64,000 nucleotides of DNA from Leptobrachium leishanense (taxonomy: Eukaryota > Chordata > Amphibia > Anura > Megophryidae): NCBI GenBank assembly GCA_009667805.1, contig CM019068.1, positions 9,798,182 through 9,862,181 of the forward strand, given 5' to 3'. The first letter of the stretch is position 1. Every line of letters begins with the position of its first letter. The translations under genes were made by a program, and so were the position numbers. The notes below the pieces were generated by a model. That model worked only from the letters and a program-made list of their open reading frames with translations. It had not been told where the DNA came from and ran no database searches. Shown here piece by piece: positions 24,781 to 36,936 of this stretch.

Positions 24781-25554
24781 ATTATTTATTCTACATTTAC
24801 CGGCCTCTGTCCGCGGTAGGGCTGTGTGCAGAGTCAGCAGGGACTGTGTACAGACTCAGCAGGAGGTCCCTCCAGGCCACGATAGGATCACGGCTGTGCC
24901 TGTGCGTGGAGCCATCTTGTCAGCAGTGGGGTGCCACTGCCAGAGGGTGCACCGTGGCTTTGATTCCCTTCCCGGTGGGTGTTCAGTCCAGAATAGAGTG
25001 ACAGTCCATGTTAACGAAAGGGCGGGCAGCTGCGTGCATGCGTGTCACGTGGTTCAGCCAGTCAGGTGGTACTGAGACTCAGTACCACCTGACTGGCCGG
25101 ACCGAGTGTGACCTGCACGCAAGCAGCCTCACCAGGAGCCAGGCAGCTCAATGACAAATTTCTATCACTGCAGTGCTGGTTAAGGAAAGGTCCACTTTAA
25201 ACAGCAGTAAGCAGACAGGGCTTCATATTCTGCTGATAACCCCCCCCCCTTTACCTGCCGTTTACTGTCATCTTCTCTCTCTGGACACAAATCACATCCC
25301 CCTCCCCTCTCCTAGAGCTGCTGCGGGGCAGGGGAGGAGCTATGGAGGGAGGAGAGGGGGATTTTTATTCTATTCGATTTTATTCCGTATGCAAACGCCA
25401 TGCTCCGCTGCTCGTTGTTTGAGAACACAGCTCAAAGCTGACACACAGTGACAGTGGCACCTCCTAGTACCCCCTAATGACACCCCAATAATCACTGGTA
25501 CCTGGGGCGGCCCGCCCTTCGCCACTCCTCTAAGTACACCACTGCTCTGGTGAT

Positions 25555-26168
25555 ATGCTCACACACAAGTTTGGCGAACTGCCAGCAAGTATGGTGCAGT
25601 TTGAAGGCAGTGCAAATCCCATAGAGAAGTAATGGTTAATCTATTCAGAGAACACCAAACAGCAGAGAAATGTCAGTGAAATGCCCTGATGTTCGGTGGT
25701 TTCAATCAGCAGGTTTATTCAGGTGAACCCCATAGGTTTCAATGTTAAAAATATTCCCGTTTTTTATGCAATATCTAATAAACCATTTATTATTTTAATA
25801 TGCAGTAAAAAGTCTTTATTTATTTATTGATTTTTTTTTGTACCTTTTAGTGATTTTTCAGAATTTTTTGGGCTAAATTCCCCCCTTTTTTTTAATAGCG
25901 GTTCTTCTTTTTCTGTAACAGAACTTTTTATTATCAATCATAGGATCTTATATGTAAATTCCAGACATTTTCGTTCAGTAGTTCTTTTGAAAACAGCAGG
26001 CCATGGGTTTGTGGTGGCAGCATACAGCGGCCGACTCCATGCACTTTAGGGACCCTGCGGTGAATGGTGAATTCACTGCAGGGTGGGTAAATTTTATTCC
26101 CCGAAGTGCAGGGAACTACAGAACACCAAAATGTTGGCGTCATTTCGGTGCTCTGTGAGTAACCCAAT
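25555..26168. mobile_element. MITE family G, reverse copy, nested in the hAT
   Basis: Carries 'gaatggtgaattcactgcag' and 'aaaaatattcccgttttt' in the order opposite to 13455..14117, ending 'ggtgctctgtgagtaaccc'. Confidence 0.55.
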
Positions 26169-26211
26169 TAGTGGTGAGGTTTTTTGTTGCCCCCTGGAAA
26201 GTGAAAGCCTA

Positions 26212-26290
26212 GGCCTTGCCTACCCAGGACATACTTGAAAATTAGTGACATCTCAATGTATCCTTCCTGGTAAAATAGTTTTCAAAAGTA
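26212..26290 (+). repeat. SINE tail (family T) with poly-A
   Basis: 'cccaggacatacttgaaaat...cttcctggtaaaatagtttt' followed by an A run of about 20 and then a T run. Confidence 0.75.
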
Positions 26291-26625
26291 AAAAAAAAAA
26301 AAAAAAAAAATTTTTTTTTTTTTTAGGGGTGGGGCCACCCAGCGGGCCGCCGCCCCCTGGAAAGTGCCGCCCTAGGCCTGGGCCTTGTTGGCCTAGGCCA
26401 AGATACACCAGTGCCTAACACGAGAGTTTTCAATCCCCGCTAGCGACTGTTTCACGTACCTTAGAGTAAAGCATGCACTGACGCAACGAGGTATCTCTTC
26501 CTTTGCAGCGACGGACATTACGGCCTTTCATAGACTGTGCTTAGGTAAAAAAGTTATGAAAAAACCTTTGTCGTTATGCTATGATAGTTTGTTAAATGTG
26601 AACTCTAATAAGAAACGTCAAAGCT

Positions 26626-26821
26626 TCGCAGGCCGGCAGCTGTTCAGTGGAACACGGCCAGCCAGAGGAGAATGCTTTTTGCCAATAACCCCAGCCCCTC
26701 GGATGCTGGCAAGCCAGGCCACCACTCGCTTCCAGGTATCGGTAGAGGTATCAGGGTATTTGCTTGAGTACCAAGTACTTGTAAAAATGCCAATACTAGT
26801 ATTGATATCGGTGCATCCCTA
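26626..26821. mobile_element. hAT (TAGGGATGCACCGATA family) right-end remnant
   Basis: Ends 'gatatcggtgcatccctaat', the right terminus of the family seen at 59035..61369. It begins at 'ggccggcagctgttcagtgg' where the LINE stops. The left end was not found. Confidence 0.65.
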
Positions 26822-26839
26822 ATCTATACTATAATACAG

Positions 26840-27280
26840 TAAGGCTTGGCGTGTCCGTCGCCAAGCCTGTACTGCGCATGCGCGCGCAACCAGCGGCGGT
26901 TGGCTGCGCGCGCATGCAACCACCACGGCACGAGCCGGCTGTGCGCTTGACGCGGCGGTTACAAGATGTGCATGCAGCAGCCAGGTAGAGGCTACGCTCG
27001 CAGCGTCTACCCGGCTGTCGCGCGCACGCATCCAACCGCTGCGGCGCGTGCCGCGGCGGTTACAGGATGCGCACGCAGCAGCCGGGTAAAGGCTGTGCTC
27101 GCATCCTGTAGAGCCGGATGCGCTCGCAGCAGACAGCTATAGGCTGCACGCGCATCCAGTGGACCAGGATACAGGATGCGGGCGCAGCCTCTATTCAGCC
27201 GCTGCGTGCGCATCCTGTTCTCCTGGATGCGCGAGCGGCCGACAGGTAGAGGCTGCGCGCGCATCCAGTGTCTGAGCTGG
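26840..27280. repeat. CpG-rich tandem block
   Basis: About 440 bp of strongly G+C- and CpG-rich sequence built from related units ('ggatgcgcgcgcagcagc', 'gtagaggctgcgctcgcatc'), several in inverted orientation. The surroundings are A/T-rich. The minus-strand frames (26819..27312) are low-complexity shadows. Confidence 0.75.
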
Positions 27281-27281
27281 G

Positions 27282-27355
27282 GGCAACTCATACCCATGTG
27301 AGCTGGGGGCAATTATGCCCATGTGAGCTGGGGGCAAATATATCCATGTGAGCTG
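27282..27355. repeat. Short array 'catgtgagctgggggcaa'
   Basis: Three to four copies of the same motif that forms large arrays inside hAT copies at 38311 and 59470. Confidence 0.8.
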
Positions 27356-27990
27356 CATCGCTTAACAATAGCCTGCGCTCTGGGCAGGCTTTCCACCTAG
27401 TAAATATATAAATAAATAGAGCAGCGTTCACTAGCTGCTGAGTTGCACTTGTTAGCCTAAGGAAACATCAGCTTAATCAGGAACCAGACACGTCCATAAC
27501 AGAGTGGATGCTGATAGGTACTCGATGCTTAGCGAACGGTGCCAATAGGTGATTACACCACCATTGATTCCGTCCACACAGTTACAACTATTTATAATGT
27601 GCAAAATCACTTAATACCAGCTATTGGGAGATGATATTTCTATGAGAAGCACCAGCTCCAGACAGCAGAACAAGCCACATTGGAATAGCTTGCACTTCCA
27701 TTCCAAGGCACAAATTAACACCTCGTATACAAAGTATAGGAGACATTAATTTACGGTAAGGAGATGCAGGGAAGCGCTACACTCGAGACGCAAGCAAGAG
27801 TGGAATAGCAATTCCCGACAATAAAGTTTACACCAGGCTTGGAATAGGGCCCATCGTGTTCTGTATTTTTACACAATTTTTGAGGTTTCCTTACTTTTTC
27901 TGGTTGTTGTGTTTTTTTATATAGTGCAAAATACTCTTGTTTAATTTGTTCACTTAAGGGGATATTCACTAAGCGCCATTCTTTTTTTTT
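27356..27990. other. Intron sequence with possible MITE remnants
   Basis: 'ttggaatagggccc' at 27840 resembles a family-A end, but its partner is not clear. No gene seen. Confidence 0.4.
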
Positions 27991-28165
27991 AGAAAGGATA
28001 CATTGAGATTTCTCTTGTTTTCAAGTATGTTCTGGGTGGCAAGTCTGTACCGTTGGGTGTCTCGCCCAAGGACACTTACTGGAGAGGTGCTCATCGGGAT
28101 CGAGCCCATGGCTCCACAGGCTCTCTCCACGCAGAGCAGTGATGTTACCTCTTCTCCACCCAGCC
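27991..28165 (-). repeat. Full-length-looking tRNA-derived SINE
   Basis: On the minus strand the head has a B-box-like 'gggctcgatccc' and an upstream 'gtggagaagaggtaacatc' A-box region. A central domain with 'tccttgggcgagacac' recalls the V-SINE core of fish and amphibians, and tail T follows, ending in a poly-A (poly-T on plus at 27983..27990). It is not a functional tRNA: no acceptor stem or cloverleaf is kept. Confidence 0.7.
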
Positions 28166-29099
28166 GGTTCACTGGAGAATCACTGTATTTGACCAATCAT
28201 AGTTTCCCCCTGGAGTTCTCAGAACTAAATCCGCAGTTCATTGAGTGGAAGGACAGAAACTGGTGAGTTTTATATAATGTGCTGTATATTAGCTGCTCGG
28301 GTTTAGGGATGTGACTCTCTGTCATAAACCAGAAAATGGCAAGCAGCACGAACCTGAAAGAAAGACCATAAAGATATAAAAACAAAAAGGAGCGCATACA
28401 CAAACAACATTTTAAAATTTATGGTTAAATGGAGATTACAGGATACGGACCAGTATTGAAAAAGTGTATTATCACTGTATTCAAACATGCTATGAAACTT
28501 ATACATATGGTTTTTTTATTTGGTTTGTGTTTCTATAGTGTATTTAGTATTTATTTTGCTGCCCTAGCACCGGCGATCGCTATTATCAGTCCTTTGATGT
28601 GGCGTGAAAATGAAGCTGGGATTCATCAGCATACTTTCCTGGCGGGAGCTTACGCCGAAATACTGACTTCCTGGTAATGACAGCTGCAAATAATTAAATT
28701 ACAAAGCGTAAATTAGACTGGAACTGACAATTGCCCTTATCCCATTACTTCCATTTTTTTTTTTTTGTAGGAAGGTCAATTGGCCGGAGAGGAGGATGTG
28801 AATTTGTTATAAAGGGGGATCTAACTCACGTTCCATAAGTGATATAATGCCATTTACAATCCAACATTAATGTGTGTGTATATAAAAAAACGTTGTACAA
28901 AAAGATATAAAAATGCTCAGCAAGCCAAAAGAGTATCCTGCCGCACACCTGCCTCCTCGTGGTCACCACAAAAATCAACGTGCCAATAATGTGCCTTTTA
29001 AAAAATGCTTCCTGACATTGGGGGGAAAAAAGTCACATTTGATGCAAATTTTTTTTCAGTCCCCACCATAACGATGTAATTTTACTGACCACAGTAAGG
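28166..29099. other. Transposon-poor intron segment
   Basis: Includes 'taatgacagctgcaaataat' followed by 'taaattacaaag' (28674..28707), rich in TAAT and E-box-like CAGCTG motifs, which may mark a regulatory element. No repeat match in the window. Short frames on both strands lack exon evidence. Confidence 0.35.
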
Positions 29100-29300
29100 T
29101 GGAAAATTTGTGTTGAGGTTAGGGTTACTATTTCTGCTTGTTTTAGGTTTATAATTGGTATTAGGGTTGGTATTACTGTTCCTTTTAGGATTGTGTTTAC
29201 TATTTGAGCTTGTTTTAGGGAATTCATCGGATTTTGTGGATTTGACGAGACTCGGGTTACGGGTTACTATTTGGGCTTGTGTAGGCTAATTTGAGGGTTA
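29100..29300 (-). repeat. Degenerate telomere-motif array, reverse orientation
   Basis: Units 'ttgttttagg...attagggttggtatta' are the complement of the array at 29640..31640, so the array reverses orientation around the TTAA element. Confidence 0.7.
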
Positions 29301-29303
29301 ATG

Positions 29304-29571
29304 TTAACCCCTTGCCGCTGCGGGATGGCTTTGAAGACGCAGGGCAAACAGGTACGCCCTGCTGTTTTCAATGGACCACCATGGCCCCTCCCCGCAGCCG
29401 CCACATGCAGTTGATTGCAGAGACCACAGGTGCTCCCCTTGCAGCCAATGACGGGCGCTGCACAATGGCTACGGGGTGTGACGAAAATCAGCGGCTCGCA
29501 CGGCACCTGTACGCCTCGCCGGCATTAACCAGCCCCTGATGGGCAACACCCACCCGTCGTTAAGGGGTTAC
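29304..29571. mobile_element. Small TTAA-type MITE
   Basis: Ends ttaaccccttgccgctgcgg and cgtcgttaaggggtta. G+C-rich, about 268 bp, no coding capacity. It lies at the point where the telomere-motif array changes strand. Confidence 0.6.
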
Positions 29572-30989
29572 CACTAACCAGAATATTCTGCTCCATTTTG
29601 TTTCCATTTGTTAAAATTTAAATAGTGCAGAATCTGTTGCAAAGGGTTAACCCTAACCTACCATTTCCTGTACTAAAAGTAGCTCTAAAACCAGCACAAA
29701 TGGTAATCCTAACCCAAAAAGTAAACCAAACTGTAAAGCAAGTACACATGGTAACCCAAACCAATAAGTAACACCAAAACTAAAACAAATACAAATAGTA
29801 AACCTATCCCTAAAACAAGCACAAACCGTGAGACTAAGACTAACCCTAAAACAAGCACGAACAATAACCCTAAGACTAACCCTAAAACAAGCACGAACAG
29901 TAAAACTAATACTAACCCTAAAACAAGCACGAACAGTAAGACTAATACTAACCCTAAAACAAGCACGAACAGTAAGACTAATACTAACCCTAAAACAAGC
30001 ACGAACAGTAACCCTAAGACTAACCCTAAAACAAGCACGAACAGTAACCCTAAGACTAACCCTAAAACAAGCACGAACAGTAACCCTAAGACTAACCCTA
30101 AAACAAGCACGAACAATAACCCTAAGACTAACCCTAAAACAAGCACGAACAGTAAAACTAATACTAACCCTAAAACAAGCACGAACAGTAAGACTAATAC
30201 TAACCCTAAAACAAGCACGAACAGTAAGACTAATACTAACCCTAAAACAAGCACGAACAGTAACCCTAAGACTAACCCTAAAACAAGCACGAACAGTAAC
30301 CCTAAGACTAACCCTAAAACAAGCACGAACAGTAACCCTAAGACTAACCCTAAAACAAGCACGAAGAGTAAGACTAATACTAACCCTAAAACAAGCACGA
30401 ACAGTAACCCTAACACTAACCCTAAAACAAGCACGAACAGTAAGACTAATACTAACCCTAAAACAAGCACGAAGAGTAAGACTAATACTAACCCTAAAAC
30501 AAGCACGAACAGTAACCCTAAGACTAACCCTAAAACAAGCACGAACAGTAAGACTAATACTAACCCTAAAACAAGCACGAACAGTAACCCTAAGACTAAC
30601 CCTAAAACAAGCACGAACAGTAAGACTAATACTAACCCTAAAACAAGCACGAACAGTAAGACTAATACTAACCTAAAACAAGCACGAACAGTAACCCTAA
30701 GACTAACCCTAAAACAAGCACGAACAGTAAGACTAATACTAACCCTAAAACAAGCACGAACAGTAACCCTAACACTAACCCTAAAACAAGCACTAATAGT
30801 AACCCTAAGACTAACCCTAAAACAAGCACGAACAGTAAGACTAATACTAACCCTAAAACAAGCACGAACAGTAAGACTAATACTAAGCCTAAAACAAGCA
30901 CGAACAGTAACCCTAAGACTAACCCTAAAACAAGCACGAACAGTAACCCTAAGACTAACCCTAAAACAAGCACGAAGAGTAAGACTAAT

Positions 30990-31133
30990 ACTATTCAAAG
31001 AAAGGTGAAAACCAGGAGAACTGGCAGGAGAAGAGAACAATCTAGACCAAATAGAATTTTTCTGGTTTGGCTATTTTGACCTAGAATTTTCACTTCTCCA
31101 TTTATTCTCCTGAGTTTCACCTTCCATTGAATC
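30990..31133. mobile_element. Small palindromic insertion in the array
   Basis: Inverted ends 'ttcaaagaaaggtgaaa' and 'tttcaccttccattgaa' with 'ccaggagaa'/'ttctcctg' inside. The array continues on both sides. Confidence 0.65.
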
Positions 31134-31182
31134 GACTTGTAACCCTAAAACAAGCACTAATAGTAACCCTAAAACTCAGGCT

Positions 31183-31578
31183 AGAGTCAGACTAATGCAG
31201 TCAGAGCGCACTCTGCGTGCGTGCACAACGGACGGACAGATGGACGTTCTGACGGAAGATACTGTAGACTCCACACAGTCTGTTTTTTATGATGGACGTA
31301 GAAAAAAAGGGAAATCTGGGAAACAAAATTAATATGAAAAAGGATATGAAAAGGCATTTTGTGCGTCAAGGTGCTGGACGTCGCAAATGCGCTGCATCTG
31401 ACGTCTCCTCATCAAGCACACAGAATGCTACCGCGGACGTGGTGGATGTGGCGCACTCTGCGCGTCCGTTCTAGCGGTTTTACGTTATTGCCTAACTTGT
31501 GTCCGTTTGCCACGTGCGTTGTGTGTGCTCAGTTCGGTGCGGACGCACTTAGTGTGTGGGTCTCTATTGATCATGATT
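31183..31578 (-). mobile_element. MITE family D (cgtccg-rich)
   Basis: Contains 'agagcgcactctgcgtgcgt', 'gacggacagatgg', 'gcggacgcact' and ends 'attgatcatgattct'. The inverted relative is at 40490..40933. It interrupts the telomere-motif array. Confidence 0.6.
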
Positions 31579-31631
31579 CTAACCCTAAAACAAGCACTAA
31601 TAGTAACCCTAAGACTAATACTAACCCTTAA

Positions 31632-31910
31632 ACAATCAACAGTTACTAGTTATGCTTGTCTTAGATTAGAGGGGCAAAGGTTTAAAAGTAACATCAGGAA
31701 GCATTATTTTACTGAGAGGGTGGTGGATACATGGAACAGCCTTCCAGTAGAAGTGGTAGAGGCCAAAACAGTAATTGAATTTAAGCAGGCATGGGATAGG
31801 CATAAGGCTATCCTAAACAAAAGATAAATCCAGGTAAAGTATCCATGTAATTGGGCAGACTAGATGGGCCGAAAGGTTCTTATCTGCCGACATTTTTCTA
31901 TGTTTCTATT
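31632..31910 (+). pseudogene. LINE 3' end with RT C-terminus (CR1/L2-like)
   Basis: An open frame gives LRLEGQRFKSNIRKHYFTER, VVDTWNSLPVEVVEA, KTVIEFKQAWDRH, the typical C-terminal end of CR1/L2-type LINE proteins, then a stop at 31825. The 3' tail 'actagatgggccgaaaggtt...tctatgtttctatt' follows. It is 5'-truncated and inserted in the telomere-motif array. Confidence 0.8.
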
Positions 31911-32080
31911 AGTGCTTGTTTTAGGGTTAGTATTAGTATTATTACAACTTTTAAAGGGTATTTTTAAAAGAAAATAATGCATGGAATTAATATACAAGAT
32001 CCTATGAATAACAATAAAAATGTGTGTTTTTGTTGATTTTACCAGGACGGAGACATTGAGATTTCTCTCGTTTTCAAGTA

Positions 32081-33712
<1,632 letters not shown>

Positions 33713-33844
33713 TATGTCCTGGGTGGCGAGTATGTACCGTTGGGTGTCTTGCCCAAGGACACTTACTGGAGAGGTGCTCGCTGGGATCGAACCCATGACT
33801 CCTCAGACTGTCTCCACGCAGAGCAGTGATGTACTCCACCCAGT

Positions 33845-34320
33845 GTTACAGAATAAAAGCCATTTAAAAAAAATCTGAATCACAAATTTTGATGACAAAT
33901 GCCTAAATAATTCTAAAAAAAATAAAAAGACTTTTTGCTGCAAATGAAAAGAAAAAATATTCAATAAAAACGGGAATATTTTTAACATTGAAACCTATGG
34001 GGTTTGCCTGATTTTAAACCTGTTGAATGAAACCACTGAACAGCCGCCGAACAGGCACCATATTTCACTGCCGCCGAACAGGCACCATATTTCACTGCCG
34101 CCGAACAGGCACCATATTTCACTGCCGTCAAACGGCACCACATTCCACTGCTGCCAAACAGCACCGTATTTCACTGCCGCCGAACAGGCACTGTATTTCA
34201 CTGGCAATTCACCAAAATTTGGCGATCTGCCAGCTTTTTGAGTAGCCAAATGGCCACGTAATTGCACCGAATGGGGAAATTCGGTGGCCAATTTGGCTCT
34301 CTTTGAATAACTCCTTAAAT
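33845..34320. mobile_element. MITE family G, partial, with 27-bp array
   Basis: Shares 'cgggaatatttttaacattg' and 'tctttgaataactcc' with 13455..14117. At 34042..34205 the segment 'gccgccgaacaggcaccata' is repeated about six times (27-bp unit); in the other copy it is single. Confidence 0.6.
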
Positions 34321-34969
34321 TAGTAAACACAGAACAGACAAAGCAAGAGCAAATGTTTGGCCCCAACAACTAGAGCTGTGAATGCTTTCTGACCAAATTA
34401 GCTGCACATTAACACGGGGTGCGCAGCCATATAAAATGTAATCAGTGCTCACTAAAATGTAACTCCTTTTATAAACCCCAAAAAATAGTTAGAAAATGCC
34501 CGAGTACAGGCATGTGTTAAGCAATATTCCCACATTTCCAGACACAGCCTGTTTTCACCATCTTTATGTTGAGATAAGGAGATTTCATGGAGATCTTTAT
34601 AGATTAGATTCACGACAAACCTGCTTTTCCATAAGAGCTGCTCCTGCACTGATTTATCTTCCTCACACGGCTACTATTTCCACCTTTTGATATTTTAGTC
34701 AAAACCTTTCAATTTTATTGCTGATTGTTTGCATGATTGTATTTATATCGGTATATATACCTCTATTTCCTGCGTAACAGTATGTGTCCCAATGCCTTCA
34801 CAAAGATACATTTATGTCTTTTCGGTCTTTCTAGTTTTTGGCCTGCCCGGACAATCCTCCCTCCTTTTCCTCCCGCTCTTCTGTTCCCACTTCCTGCTCA
34901 GGTGACCCCATTTCTGACCCAACAGGTAAATACAAAACAATGTCAATATATGTTTCGAAGACGAAATAC
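34321..34969. other. Intron 2 sequence next to exon 2
   Basis: No repeat recognised. A/T-rich, with single-copy character up to the splice donor of exon 2. Confidence 0.5.
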
Positions 34970-35891
34970 CTTTAGATTAAAAACCTTTTTGTCACACATG
35001 GTGCAGGTGTGGGGAAGGTGCAGAGGGGGGATCCCATGGAAATCATTCAGTTCATGTGGCTGGAGAGCCTTCACATTGGTGACACAGTTGGTTACCTTCA
35101 TGTTATTGTGTCTGCTGAAAGCTGGGGAGCTGGAGGGACTGAATTTGGTGTCGGGAGTTGGTTCTTCTGGGTTGTAGAGCTCATTTCTGCTTTCGTAATG
35201 CTGGCTGGGCGACTGCCACACATGTGATGACTCCCACTGGTTGTTCGGTGCATTGCCGTGTGGCACCTGTCCTAGGTCACTTTTCTGGCCCATGGACTGA
35301 TGCTGTCCTTGGGTATCAAAATAATCCTTTTTATATCCGGGTGGATGGTCATGTTTAGGACCGTACTGGCCATTAGCAGTTGAACTTGAGCTTGTGGCAC
35401 CTCCTGTGAAGTCATGATAGTGCGTCTTGTCATTTTCAGCGTTGAAGGCCTTAGGGCCACCATAAAACGCTCCAGGCTTCTTCCCACCCATGCCTCGGCC
35501 AAATGTTGGCATCGGGTTTTGGCTCGGATTCACTGCGTGCTTGGGTGCCATGGCTTGATTCTGGGTGGAAAAGGGTACCCCGCTGGATGGAAACCGGGCA
35601 TTGTGCATTGCAGTACCAAGAGAAGACACTCCGTGTGCGCTGATCATGGTGGCATTTCTAAGTGGATTGAAGAGTGGCTGTGACATAGCCACCTTGGAGA
35701 GGACTTGGTTGAGGACAGAGGCAGCTGCTGTATTGCTCGTCACCGCAGTCTGTGCAAACTTTAGCCTCTGAAGAGTGAGATGAGCCTGCAGCTGAGCAAG
35801 CTGAAGGCTGGCAGGGGATGCCAGGAGAGAGTTTGCGACTCCACCACTTAGGGTGTTGTTAAAGGGATTATTATCCAGAAACGAGACGGCA
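34970..35891 (-). CDS. RBM20: RBM20 exon 2 (RNA-binding motif protein 20)
   Basis: Minus-strand exon of 922 bp bounded by an acceptor (tgtattttgttacag, 35892..35906) and a GTATTT donor. It starts with one base of a split codon, then AVSFLDNNPF. The strongest family match is LLASPASLQLAQLQAHLTLQ and NTAAASVLNQVLSKVAMSQP (35650..35830), nearly identical in vertebrate RBM20. The middle is Gly/Ser/Pro/Gln-rich and disordered. The end has ELYNPEEPTPD, LQPHELNDFHGIPPLHLPH and CTMCDKKVFNLK, the first half (two cysteines) of the matrin/U1-type zinc finger completed by exon 3. No stops interrupt it. RBM20 represses exon inclusion in titin and other muscle transcripts in the nucleus. The RRM and RS domain lie in exons outside the window. 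Confidence 0.96.
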
Positions 35892-36277
35892 CTGTAACAA
35901 AATACAAGGGGTTATCGTTAAAGCAGATAAGGATTCTTAATGAAAACACATGACTGATAATGACTAGAAGAATCGGGAACACGTTGGGGGGTGTTTAGTC
36001 TGACACCATATATTTTATTGCATCAAAACCTATAAGGACCCCCTTATACACCATATATATCTTATTGCAGCAAAACCCATAAGGACCCCCTTATACACTA
36101 TATATATCTTATTGCAGCAAAACCCATAAGGACCCCCTTATACACTATATATATATATCTTATTACAGCAAAAACAAAAGGAGGACCCCCTTATACACCA
36201 TATATATATATATATATATAATATATATATATATATAATCTTATTGCAGCAAAACCCACAAGGACCCCCTTATACAC

Positions 36278-36310
<33 letters not shown>

Positions 36311-36668
36311 TATAATCTTATTGCAGCAAAACCCACAAGGACCCCCTTATACACTATATATATCTTATTGCAGCAAAAACAAAAGGAGGACCCCCATATA
36401 CACTATATATATATATATCTTATTGCAGCAAAAACAAAAGGAGGACCCCCTTATACTATATATATATATAATCTTATTGCAGAAAAACCCATAAGGACCC
36501 CCTTAAACACTATATATATATATATATATCTTATTGCAGCAAAACCCATAAGGACCCCCTTATACACTATATATATCTTATTACAGCAAAAACAAAAGGA
36601 GGACCCCCATATACACTATATATATATTATTGCAGCAAAAACACAAGGAGGACCCCCTTATACACTAT

Positions 36669-36798
36669 GGGCTATATTACAAAGTTGGTGCTAACTTAAC
36701 CAGAGCTGTTGTAAACTTAAAACCTCCATAGATTATAATGGCTCTGGTAAGTTTACAACAGCTCTGGTTAAGTTAGCACCAACTTTGTAAAACTGCCC
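36669..36798. mobile_element. Palindromic MITE family A, TAT flanks
   Basis: Ends gggctatattacaaagttgg and ccaactttgtaaaactgccc with TAT on both sides (36666..36668, 36799..36801). Removing one TAT and the element restores the array sequence. About 130 bp, almost wholly palindromic. Confidence 0.85.
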
Positions 36799-36936
36799 TA
36801 TATATCTTATTGCAGCAAAACTCATAAGGACCCCCTTATACACCATATAAATTATCGCACCAAAATCCAAATAGACCCCCTTATACACTATATATCTCAT
36901 TGCAGCAAAACCCAAATAGACCCCCTTATACACTAT

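Larger units (their letters stand above)
23964..26413. mobile_element. hAT element, 8-bp TSD CCTAACAC, with nested repeats
   Basis: CAGTGGTGTATTTAGG at the left, ...AAGATACACCAGTG at the right, and CCTAACAC at 23956..23963 and 26414..26421. No transposase. Inside: the array 24263..24780, a hairpin 'cagtcaggtggtact/agtaccacctgactg' at 25057..25100, a second copy of the right-end motif (tctaagtacaccactg) ending at 25544, a reverse MITE G (25555..26168) and a SINE tail (26212..26290). Confidence 0.9.
17575..26625 (+). mobile_element. L1/Tx1-type LINE split by three later insertions
   Basis: 5' UTR (from about 17575), ORF1 (17738..18364 and 19370..19704), and ORF2 with endonuclease and reverse transcriptase (about 20137..22365, 23190..23963, 26414..26625) follow in the right order. 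Inserted later: a hAT (18365..19369), a fold-back (about 22366..23189) and a second hAT (23964..26413), each bounded by a target duplication. Without them the LINE is about 4.8 kb. The 3' end is lost at a hAT-family remnant (26626). Confidence 0.85.
20137..26625 (+). pseudogene. L1-type ORF2 (endonuclease and reverse transcriptase), disrupted
   Basis: The APE-type endonuclease begins FSMNVRGLNVPFKRHALF, with VCVQEMHF, GDFNCVPDS, the YSRIDLCL block and SITWSDHSPLTIDF, the Asp-His pair at the active site. A frameshift lies near 20480. After another break at 21258 the reverse transcriptase has NKAPGPDGF (near 21540), LLALDAEKAFDRLHW, GTRQGCPLSPLIF and the catalytic FADDI, immediately followed by a stop (22249..22251). 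The thumb/C-terminal part (TKSRGSILKLNYNPLMTSIS, WKGKPPRIS) resumes at 23228 after the fold-back insert and the last part follows 26414. Family role is target-primed reverse transcription. The copy is inactive. Confidence 0.87.
29640..31640 (+). repeat. 36-bp array with CCCTAA motifs
   Basis: More than 30 copies of 'actaaccctaaaacaagcac' + 'gaacagtaagactaat', alternating with units having a second 'aaccctaagactaaccctaa'. Each unit holds one or two CCCTAA hexamers. The perfect part runs 29820..30990; later units (31138, 31578) are separated by insertions. The long frames on both strands (282 and 443 codons) are artefacts of the 12-codon unit. Confidence 0.95.

Noticed and set aside
28003..28266. 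87-codon plus-strand frame as a gene
   Set aside because: Lies across the reverse strand of the SINE; the residues (RTLTGEVLIGIEPMAPQ) recur in every SINE copy.
29820..30990. True telomere sequence
   Set aside because: CCCTAA occurs only once or twice per 36-bp unit; not a TTAGGG tract.
29709..31040. 443-codon minus-strand and 282-codon plus-strand open frames
   Set aside because: Both follow the 36-bp array (12 codons) and repeat LVLGLVL or TLKQART; open frames are due to unit length.
33713..33840. Functional tRNA gene
   Set aside because: B-box-like motif only; no cloverleaf or acceptor pairing; belongs to the SINE head.
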